Position numbers and translations under genes: made by a program
Notes under the pieces: generated by a model
What the model was told of the DNA's origin: nothing
The model's database searches: none
Seen by the model: the letters and a program-made list of their open reading frames with translations, nothing else
Assembly: GCA_963800505.1 (NCBI GenBank)
Contig: CAWDBL010000009.1
Coordinates: 62,001-126,000, forward strand
Length of the DNA: 64,000 bases
Origin: Fodinibacter sp963800505
GTDB lineage: Bacteria > Actinomycetota > Actinomycetes > Actinomycetales > Dermatophilaceae
Reading direction: 5' to 3'
Shown: piece by piece, positions 57,804 through 64,000 of the stretch
Layout of the letters: every line of letters begins with the position of its first letter
Position numbering within the stretch: position 1 is the first letter of the stretch

Positions 57804-59174
57804 ATGACTCAGCCCCTACGACGTCCACGGATAGGTCTGACGGTAGTGCTCGCGGTGGTCGCCCTCGCGGCGAGCGGCTGCCTGCAGAACCCGAACCCCA
57901 CCGGCGGCGCGGGGGGAGGTGGGCTGGGGGGCTTCGTCGACGGGGGCACGGCCGACGGCGACAAACGCGTCACCATCCTCGGTGCGTTCGGCGGCGCCGA
58001 GGCCGACGCCTTCGAGGCGTCGCTGGCCACGTTCGAGCAGGACACGGGGATCAACGTCGACTACACCCCCGACCAGGACTTCACGACCACCGTGAAGCAG
58101 AAGGTCAACTCGGGCGACGCGCCCGACATCGGGCTGTTCCCGCAGCCCGGCGGGCTGCTCGAGTTCGCGGCGCAGAACAAGGTCAACCCGATCGACACCT
58201 ACCTCGACTACGACTCGCTCGACAGCACGCTGGTGCCTGGCCTGCTCGACTCGGCCCGCTACCAGGGCCGGGTCTACGGGGCTCCGATGCGGCTGGCCGT
58301 CAAGAGCCTCGTGTGGTACCCGAAGCCCTCCTATCCCGACGCCGGCTACAGCACCGAGCCGAAGACCATCCAGGACCTCTCGTCGGTGACCGACAAGGTG
58401 AAGGCCGACGGGGTCCCCCCGTGGTGCATGGGGTGGGAGTCCGACCAGGCCACCGGCTGGGTCGGCACGGACTGGATCGAGGAGCTCGTCCTGCGGATGT
58501 GGGGCCCGGACGTCTACGACCAGTGGGTGTCCCACGAGATCCCGTTCAACGACAAGCGGATCGTGCAGTCGTTCGACGAGTTCGGCAAGCTCGCGAAGAC
58601 CGAGGGCAACGTGCTCGGCGGCACCCGCGGCATCCTCAACACCCCGTTCGGCGAGGCGATGAACCCGGCGTTCGGCGCCAAGCCCCAGTGCTACCTGATG
58701 CGTCAGGGCAACTTCGCGTCGGGCTTCCTCCCGGCCGACGTGCAGTCCGACCTGGACGCCAACGTGGGGATCTTCGTCTACCCGCCGTACGAGGGCGGCT
58801 ACGAGGGCCAGGCGATCCTGGGCGGCGGCGACATCGCCGGCCTGTTCAACGGGAACGACGAGGACGCCAAGGCCGTGATGCGGTTCATCACCTCCGACAA
58901 GTTCGGGGCCGAGTGGGCCAAGGCCGGTGGCTGGCTCTCACCGCACCGCACCTTCGACGACAGCAACTACCCCGACGACACCACCCGCCAGATGGCCAAG
59001 ATCGCCGCCGACGCCGACGTCTTCCGGTTCGACGGCTCCGACCTGATGCCCAAGGAGGTCGGCTCGGGCACCTTCTGGACCGGCATGGTCCAGTGGATGA
59101 GCGGCAAGTCGTCCCAGGAGGTCACCGACCAGATCGAGGCGTCCTGGCCCAAGACAGAAGAGCAGTCGTCATGA
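57804..59174 (+). CDS. sugar ABC transporter substrate-binding lipoprotein (alpha-glucoside type)
   Basis: A 456-aa extracellular binding protein. A signal peptide with lipobox (VALAASGC) anchors it, followed by a Gly-rich linker and a type I periplasmic-binding fold beginning RVTILGAFGGAEADAFEASLATFEQDTGI. The C-terminal GGDIAGLFNGNDEDAKAVMRFITSDKFGAEWAKAGGWLSPH segment resembles the AglE alpha-glucoside binders. The ATG follows GAGGAG by 6 bases. First of a three-gene operon coupled by ATGA overlaps. Confidence 0.85.
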   Translation: MTQPLRRPRIGLTVVLAVVALAASGCLQNPNPTGGAGGGGLGGFVDGGTADGDKRVTILGAFGGAEADAFEASLATFEQDTGINVDYTPDQDFTTTVKQKVNSGDAPDIGLFPQPGGLLEFAAQNKVNPIDTYLDYDSLDSTLVPGLLDSARYQGRVYGAPMRLAVKSLVWYPKPSYPDAGYSTEPKTIQDLSSVTDKVKADGVPPWCMGWESDQATGWVGTDWIEELVLRMWGPDVYDQWVSHEIPFNDKRIVQSFDEFGKLAKTEGNVLGGTRGILNTPFGEAMNPAFGAKPQCYLMRQGNFASGFLPADVQSDLDANVGIFVYPPYEGGYEGQAILGGGDIAGLFNGNDEDAKAVMRFITSDKFGAEWAKAGGWLSPHRTFDDSNYPDDTTRQMAKIAADADVFRFDGSDLMPKEVGSGTFWTGMVQWMSGKSSQEVTDQIEASWPKTEEQSS

Positions 59175-60346
59175 GCAGCGCCACCACGGCACCCCCGCCC
59201 CCCACCATCCACGAGCCGGACCAGGAGCCGGTCCGCGGTCCGGAGCCGGGCCCGAGCAGCGCCCAGCCCGTGCGCCTCCTCATCGGCCTGGTGGGAATGG
59301 TCCTCATCGTGTGGGTCGTGGCGAACCTCTTCCTCGGCTTCGCCTTCTACCCCGGGTGGTTCTTCGACAACCGGATCGTGATCGGTGCCCTGGCCCTCGT
59401 GGCCGGGGTCGGCGGCGCCGCCGGGTTGTTCTTCTTCCTCAACATGTTCGTCGAGGCGCTGCCCCGACGGCTGTCGGAGGGGCTGATCCCCTACGCGTTC
59501 CTGCTGCCGTCGGTCGGTTTCATCGGGCTGATGCTCATCTACCCGACGATCCAGACGATCAACTACTCGTTCGCGAACGCAGACAGCACCGCCTACGTCG
59601 GGCTGGCGAACTACCGGTTCATCTTCGGCGACCCGGAGTTCTGGCAGTCGATCGTCAACAACGTGCTGTGGATCATCGTCGTCCCGGCCGTGACGGTCGT
59701 CTTCGGCGTGGTCGTCGCGGTGCTCGCCGACAAGCTGACCGCCCAGGGCGAGAAGCTGTCCAAGTCGTTCATCTTCCTGCCGATGGCGATCTCGTTCGTC
59801 GGCGCGTCGGCCATCTGGGGCCTCATCTACGCCTACGACAACCCCGGCACACCGCAGACCGGGCTGCTCAACGCGATCTGGGTCGCGTTCGGCGGCGAGC
59901 CGCAGACGTGGCTCAACATCTCCACCGCCCGGCTCAACTCGTTCCTCATGATGGTGATCCTCATCTGGCTGCAGGTGGGGTTCGCGATGATCCTGCTGTC
60001 CTCGGCCATCAAGGGCGTACCGGAGGACACCATCGAGGCGGCGCGGATCGACGGCGCCGGCGAGGTGCAGATCTTCTTCCAGGTCATCATCCCGCAGATC
60101 AAGGGCACGATCATCACCGTCTTCATCACCGTGCTCATCCTCGTGCTCAAGGTGTTCGACATCGTCTACGTCATGACGAACGGCCGCTTCAAGTCCAACG
60201 TCATCGCCAACTTGTTCTTCAACGAGCTGTTCGCGAACAGCCAGGCCGGGCGTGCCACCGCGATCGTCGTCATCCTGCTCCTGGCGGTCGTCCCGGTGCT
60301 GATCTACCAGGTCCGCCACTTCCGTGCCGAGGAGGCCAACCGATGA
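59171..60346 (+). CDS. sugar ABC transporter permease 1 (AglF/MalF type)
   Basis: A 391-aa permease with an N-terminal Pro-rich cytoplasmic segment, two extra membrane helices (about residues 35-90) and the six-helix binding-protein-dependent core. The EAA-type loop is VPEDTIEAARIDGAGEVQIFFQVIIPQIKG, which docks the ATPase. AglF-like alpha-glucoside permeases show this organisation. The ATG overlaps the upstream stop. Confidence 0.88.
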   Translation: MSSATTAPPPPTIHEPDQEPVRGPEPGPSSAQPVRLLIGLVGMVLIVWVVANLFLGFAFYPGWFFDNRIVIGALALVAGVGGAAGLFFFLNMFVEALPRRLSEGLIPYAFLLPSVGFIGLMLIYPTIQTINYSFANADSTAYVGLANYRFIFGDPEFWQSIVNNVLWIIVVPAVTVVFGVVVAVLADKLTAQGEKLSKSFIFLPMAISFVGASAIWGLIYAYDNPGTPQTGLLNAIWVAFGGEPQTWLNISTARLNSFLMMVILIWLQVGFAMILLSSAIKGVPEDTIEAARIDGAGEVQIFFQVIIPQIKGTIITVFITVLILVLKVFDIVYVMTNGRFKSNVIANLFFNELFANSQAGRATAIVVILLLAVVPVLIYQVRHFRAEEANR

Positions 60347-61206
60347 GGCGCACACTGATGAAGGACGGACGGCCGCGCAGCGTCTTCTCGATCGTCACGA
60401 TGGTGGTGCTCGTCGTGCTCTGGACCATCCCCACCATCGGGCTGCTCGTCACGTCGTTCCGCACCCGCGACGCCGCGGCGTCGTCGGGCTGGTGGACGGC
60501 CCTGTTCAACCCGTTCGGCGCCGGCTGGACCACCGAGAACTACAGCAAGGTGTTCGAGGGGTCGGACATCGGCACCGGCCTGCTCAACAGCATCGTCGTC
60601 GCGATCCCCGCGACGATCCTGCCGATCATGTTCGCGGCCTTCGCGGCCTACGCCTTCACCTTCATGGAGTTCCGCGGCAAGGACGTGATCTTCATCGTCA
60701 TCGTCGGGCTGCTCGTCGTCCCGATCCAGGTCGCGTTCCAGCCGATGCTCGACATCCTCGGGCCTGAGGGGCTGGGCATCTCGGGTCAGTACATCTCGGT
60801 CTGGCTGCTGCACACCGGTTTCGGGATGCCGCTGGCGCTCTACACCCTGCGCAACTACATGGCGACCCTTCCGGTCAGCGTGGTCGAGTCGGCCAAGGTC
60901 GACGGGTGCAGCCACTACCAGACGTTCTGGAAGCTGGTGGCCCCGATGGCCGTGCCGGCGATGGCGGCCTTCGCGACGCTCCAGTTCCTCTGGGTGTGGA
61001 ACGACCTGCTCATCGCCAAGCTGTTCCTCAACTCCGACAACGCCACCGTCATCGTGCAGGTCCAGCAGCTGCTGGGCACGCAGGGTCAGGGCAAGGAGCT
61101 GCTGACGGCTGCGGCCTTCATCTCGATGATCGTGCCGATGATCGTGTTCTTCTCGCTCCAGCGGTTCTTCGTCCGGGGCCTGACCTCCGGGGCGGTCAAG
61201 GGCTGA
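60343..61206 (+). CDS. sugar ABC transporter permease 2 (AglG/MalG type)
   Basis: A 287-aa permease with six helices. Its EAA loop is LPVSVVESAKVDGCSHYQTFWKLVAPMAVPAMAAFA, and it ends QRFFVRGLTSGAVKG, typical of MalG/AglG. ATGA overlap with permease 1. No ATPase follows; a shared MsiK-type ATPase encoded elsewhere is likely, as in other actinobacteria. Confidence 0.88.
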   Translation: MRRTLMKDGRPRSVFSIVTMVVLVVLWTIPTIGLLVTSFRTRDAAASSGWWTALFNPFGAGWTTENYSKVFEGSDIGTGLLNSIVVAIPATILPIMFAAFAAYAFTFMEFRGKDVIFIVIVGLLVVPIQVAFQPMLDILGPEGLGISGQYISVWLLHTGFGMPLALYTLRNYMATLPVSVVESAKVDGCSHYQTFWKLVAPMAVPAMAAFATLQFLWVWNDLLIAKLFLNSDNATVIVQVQQLLGTQGQGKELLTAAAFISMIVPMIVFFSLQRFFVRGLTSGAVKG

Positions 61207-61209
61207 TCA

Positions 61210-61872
61210 TCACCGCGCGGCCCGGCGGGCCAGGGCCGCGCGGTCCAGCACCTCGATCGAGCCGCGGTGCAGGGCCAGGATGCCGTCCGCCTCCAACCGG
61301 CGCAGCACCCGGTTGGTCGTCGGGCGGGAGGCACCCGCAAGGTCACCGACGGCGTCCTGGGTGAGGGGCACGACCACGCTGCCGGCGGCATCCGTGACGT
61401 CGTAGTGGCCACACGCCTCGAGCAGCCGCCGCACGATGCGCTCGTCGGCCGGGACGTGGAGGGCCTCGAGCAGGTGGTCCGAGAGCCGTTTGACCTGCCG
61501 GGCGAGCAGCTGCACCAGGTGCCGCTCGAGCGCAGGGTGCGACGCCCGTAAGCGGTTGAGCTCGCCGAACCCCAGGGTCAGCGTGACGGCGGGCTCGAGG
61601 GCGACCACGGTGGACGAGCGCCGTGGCTCCGCCCCGAGCATCGCGACCTCCCCGAAGGTGTCGCCGGGACCGAGGAGCGCGAAGGTCACCGTGTCGCCCA
61701 GCGGCGTGCTCCGGCGCACCGCCAGGCGTCCCTCGGCGACGAGGTGCACGGTGTCGGCGAGGTCGGTCTCGTGGAAGACCACCTCGCCCCGGGCGAACCG
61801 CCGCCGGTGTGCCGAGGCGAGCACCATCCTCCGGTCGGCGTCCGACAGGCCGGCGAGCAGGGCCCACTCCAT
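61210..61872 (-). CDS. Crp/Fnr-family transcriptional regulator
   Basis: A 220-aa regulator. The N-terminal cyclic-nucleotide-binding beta-barrel contains FGEVAMLGAEPRRSSTVVALEP. The C-terminal winged helix has TQDAVGDLAGASRPTTNRVLRRLEADG. The FGEVAMLG...RRSSTV match resembles a cAMP-binding pocket (R-S-S in the phosphate cassette). The ATG at MEWALLAG was chosen. It converges with the sugar importer (3 bp between stops); catabolite control of it is a guess. A class III cyclase lies nearby. Confidence 0.85.
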   Translation of the reverse strand: MEWALLAGLSDADRRMVLASAHRRRFARGEVVFHETDLADTVHLVAEGRLAVRRSTPLGDTVTFALLGPGDTFGEVAMLGAEPRRSSTVVALEPAVTLTLGFGELNRLRASHPALERHLVQLLARQVKRLSDHLLEALHVPADERIVRRLLEACGHYDVTDAAGSVVVPLTQDAVGDLAGASRPTTNRVLRRLEADGILALHRGSIEVLDRAALARRAAR

Positions 61873-62017
61873 CCCGTCAGTGCAGCACGCCGGGCCCCCC
61901 TGTGTCACCAGCGGCACACAGCCGGGGGCTCAGCGCGAACAGACCCGGTGCGCCCGAACGGCGAGCGTGGGCCGTGGGCGGAGAACCCTCCGCCACCCGC
62001 ACAGAGGGGAGACGGAC

Positions 62018-62200
62018 ATGCGAAGGCATCGGACCCACCGGGACACCGCGCACCACCACCCGAGCGTGCACCGGGTGCAGGGCTGCTGGGTCTGGGAGTG
62101 CGGTTGCGGCGGCGCGTCGCGGCGCACCGTCCGCGAGCCGCGCAGCTGGCGTCAGGCCGTCATCGAGGCCCTGCTGCACGCCGACGCCCTCGCCCCGTGA
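62018..62200 (+). CDS. 60-aa Cys/His-containing small protein
   Basis: A 60-residue protein with a good ribosome site (AGGGGAG) 7 bases before ATG. The N-terminal half is basic and His-rich (RRHRTHRDTAHHHPSVHRVQ); the middle carries GCWVWECGCGGASRRT with three cysteines; the end is a helix (WRQAVIEALLHADALAP). With the His residues this could be a one-sided zinc knuckle. It converges with the PGM1-like ligase, stops 6 bp apart. Family unknown. Confidence 0.6.
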   Translation: MRRHRTHRDTAHHHPSVHRVQGCWVWECGCGGASRRTVREPRSWRQAVIEALLHADALAP

Positions 62201-62206
62201 CGGGGC

Positions 62207-63778
62207 TCAGGCAGGTAGCGACGGAGGGGTCGCCGCCTGCCGGGCCTCGTCGAGCAGGGCCGCCTCCGCGGCGTCGTAGAGCTCCTGCGCGGCCTGCGGG
62301 GTGGCCCCGATGGCCGTCATCCCGACCCGCCCGAACGTGGTGATGGCACTGAGCATGTGGAAGACCACGCCGGTCTGGCGGGCCTGGTCGAAGCTCAGCC
62401 CGGTGCGCGCCAGCAGGTCGAAGAGGTCCTCGACCCGCAGCCCCCGCAGGCTGGGGTCGTCGAGGTGGTCGGTGGCCACCAGGTGCCGCTCCTCCCCGCC
62501 GGGGGTGACGAACCGGACGCCCTGCGGGTCGTAGCGCCCGTCGGTGAGGAACTGCAGGGTCAGGAACGGGTGGGTCGTGCCACCCCTGCGCAGGTTGACC
62601 TCGATCGCGTCGGCCTCCCACTGCTCGCCCCGCCGCACCGTCACGAAGTCGACGGCGAAGCGGCCCAGCACGCCCTCCGCCGCGAGCAGCTCCCCGATCC
62701 GCTGGGCGTCCGCCGTGATCAGCGCGGCATACCCGGGGTCGGCGGGGAACCGACAACCCAGGTAGGACTGGCCGCTCGGGCCGCCGAGCACCTGGTCGTG
62801 CGTCGACAGGACCTCGACCTCGCCCAGCGGGGTGACCCGCATCTGCACGCTCGGGCTGCGCAGCTCGTCACCGACCACCCGCTCCTCGACGATGCCGCCG
62901 CGCTCCTCGAGCTTGGCGAGGTAGTCACCGACCTCGATGCGGGTGTCCTCGAGCTCCATGTCCGTGACCCGCTGCGCCACCGCCGGACGCTCCTCCGGCG
63001 CCCCCGGTGACGGGAGCTCCGCCAGGTGCACGACCGCGTTGCCGGCACCGGCCACCCCCTCGTTGAGCTTGACCATCGCCGCCCGCATGTCGGGGCGTTC
63101 GGCGCGTAGCGCGACCACCGCCTCCTCGAGGTCGGCGCGCGAGTGCAGGTCCTCGGCGCCCACCGGGTACCGCACGCCGGCGCGCGCGAAGAGCCGCCGG
63201 CATCCTGACTTCGTGCCCAGGGGGAAGAGCCGGGGGTCGGCGCCGTACATCGGGATGCCGAGCAGCAGGGCGAGGTCGCGCTCGAGGGTCGTGGTGTTGT
63301 ACGGCACGAGGTGTGACCGCGAGCGGTCGGGGACGAGGTCGCGCAGGCGGGTGATGAGCCGGGGGCGGGCGAGGATCTTCTCGATGAGCGGCTCGGGGCC
63401 GCTGTCGTCGACCGAGACCAGGGTGAGCCGCGAGCGCGCGTGCCCCGGGATGACCCCGGGCAGGAGCGAGAGGTAGTAGTCGACGATCTGCGGGTTGATC
63501 GGTTGCGAGGTGACGTAGACCATCCGCAGCCGGGGCTGGCGCAGCAGGAGCAGCAGGAACAGGAAGCGCTCCTCCAGTGCCTGGCTCATCCCACCCGGGC
63601 TCTTCACGACCCGGTCGAGGGTCATCGACGGCACGACGACCACCGACTCGCCCGGGTCGTCGGCCCGCATGGCGCGCCACACGTCCGGCATCCGGGCCTG
63701 GAGGCGGTCGAAGACCGCGTTGCGGCCGTCCTCGTCGAGCTCGGCGAGCATGGGTCCCTGACCTGCGACGTCGACCAC
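62207..63778 (-). CDS. PGM1-type ATP-grasp peptide ligase-like protein
   Basis: A 523-aa protein of the ATP-grasp superfamily resembling the peptide ligase PGM1 of pheganomycin biosynthesis and related carboxylate-amine ligases. The N-terminal third is family-specific (SRLTLVSVDDSGPEPLIEKIL, VPYNTTTLERDLALLLGIPMYG). The ATP-grasp core includes AAMVKLNEGVAGAGNAVVH, RFAVDFVTV, WEADAIEVNLRRGGTTHPF, with the metal-binding E-x-N. The amine and carboxylate partners are unknown. The GTG start follows GGAGG by 7 bases. Preceded by a class III cyclase gene. Confidence 0.75.
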   Translation of the reverse strand: MVDVAGQGPMLAELDEDGRNAVFDRLQARMPDVWRAMRADDPGESVVVVPSMTLDRVVKSPGGMSQALEERFLFLLLLLRQPRLRMVYVTSQPINPQIVDYYLSLLPGVIPGHARSRLTLVSVDDSGPEPLIEKILARPRLITRLRDLVPDRSRSHLVPYNTTTLERDLALLLGIPMYGADPRLFPLGTKSGCRRLFARAGVRYPVGAEDLHSRADLEEAVVALRAERPDMRAAMVKLNEGVAGAGNAVVHLAELPSPGAPEERPAVAQRVTDMELEDTRIEVGDYLAKLEERGGIVEERVVGDELRSPSVQMRVTPLGEVEVLSTHDQVLGGPSGQSYLGCRFPADPGYAALITADAQRIGELLAAEGVLGRFAVDFVTVRRGEQWEADAIEVNLRRGGTTHPFLTLQFLTDGRYDPQGVRFVTPGGEERHLVATDHLDDPSLRGLRVEDLFDLLARTGLSFDQARQTGVVFHMLSAITTFGRVGMTAIGATPQAAQELYDAAEAALLDEARQAATPPSLPA

Positions 63779-63820
63779 GACGCCACCTCCGTCCAAGTGT
63801 GCGAAAACTGATGCGAAACC

Positions 63821-64000
63821 TCAGTGCAGTGCGAGAACCTCGTGCGCCTCGACCGGCCGGCTGAAGCCCTTCAGCTCCAGCGGGCCCACCTCGCGGCAGT
63901 CGGGCGCCCCGAGGATGCCGTGCCGCACCCGCTGCGACACGAGGATCTGCCCCGGCGCGGCCAGGGCGCACAGCCGGGCCGCGAGGTTGGTGACCGTGCC
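63821..64000 (-). CDS. class III adenylate/guanylate cyclase domain (C-terminal end only)
   Basis: The last 59 codons of a gene running off the window. The sequence GTVTNLAARLCALAAPGQI followed by LVSQRVRHGI and VGPLELKGFSRPVEAHEVLAL is the end of a class III nucleotide cyclase domain, where N-x-A-x-R are catalytic-site residues. Its stop lies 42 bp before the ligase start, so the two may be one operon. The upstream domains cannot be seen. Confidence 0.8.
   Translation of the reverse strand, partial: GTVTNLAARLCALAAPGQILVSQRVRHGILGAPDCREVGPLELKGFSRPVEAHEVLALH

Overview
The window is high-GC DNA from an actinobacterium. Supporting signs are pervasive G/C at third codon positions, many GTG starts, a WhiB-family regulator, mycoredoxin, a mycothiol-type DinB protein, AdnA/AdnB in place of RecBCD, AfsR/BTAD regulators and many leaderless promoters. 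The protein style and gene set suggest a micrococcoid actinomycete such as Intrasporangiaceae, but the genus is inference. No rRNA, tRNA, CRISPR array or prophage was seen; one complete insertion sequence is present.

Positions 1-22000 form a conserved core. The gene order resembles, from memory, Mycobacterium tuberculosis Rv3197-Rv3213c: ABC1 kinase-like protein, whiB7, uvrD2, mycoredoxin, nudC, a phosphotransferase, adnB, adnA, moeZ-like, TetR, DUF3107, a GlsB/YeaQ-type membrane protein, a ferritin-like protein, a DEAD-box RNA helicase, an alcohol dehydrogenase and a ParA-like ATPase. DNA repair dominates (HhH-GPD glycosylase, UvrD2, AdnAB), beside redox and antibiotic-stress functions. whiB7 has a long leader with a WhiB7-type promoter, an 81-codon leader ORF, a perfect 14-bp terminator hairpin and a competing upstream stem that includes the end of the leader ORF. 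This looks like a translation-controlled attenuator.

Positions 22000-36000 are mixed metabolism and regulation: LysR regulator, acetyltransferase, VOC protein, a four-cysteine RecB-type nuclease, L-serine dehydratase, a DinB protein, small coiled-coil and membrane proteins, a 954-aa AfsR/BTAD regulator divergent from a small membrane-protein operon, a SAM methyltransferase and PurU.

Positions 36000-44300 are the most plastic part: a DUF222-HNH nuclease with a low-complexity insert, a 24-bp inverted repeat around a small membrane gene, an intact ISL3-family element with perfect ends and an 8-bp target duplication, a frameshifted marC, a PHP phosphoesterase, a SigE-family sigma factor with its putative membrane partner, and a MaoC-like protein.

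Positions 44300-64000 hold a 1062-aa BTAD-like regulator, a DrrAB-type ABC exporter, a 63-bp minisatellite, glpK, three tandem exported class-A-like serine hydrolases, a DUF2332 protein, aminopeptidase P, a PIG-L deacetylase, a three-gene sugar ABC importer, a Crp/Fnr regulator, a small Cys/His protein, a PGM1-type ATP-grasp ligase and the end of a class III cyclase.

Two features recur. At least 17 genes have a TANNNT -10 box 6-7 bases before the start codon, consistent with leaderless mRNAs, and this fixes several starts. Long intergenic palindromes sit mainly at convergent gene ends, and two of them share the same terminal 12 bases.
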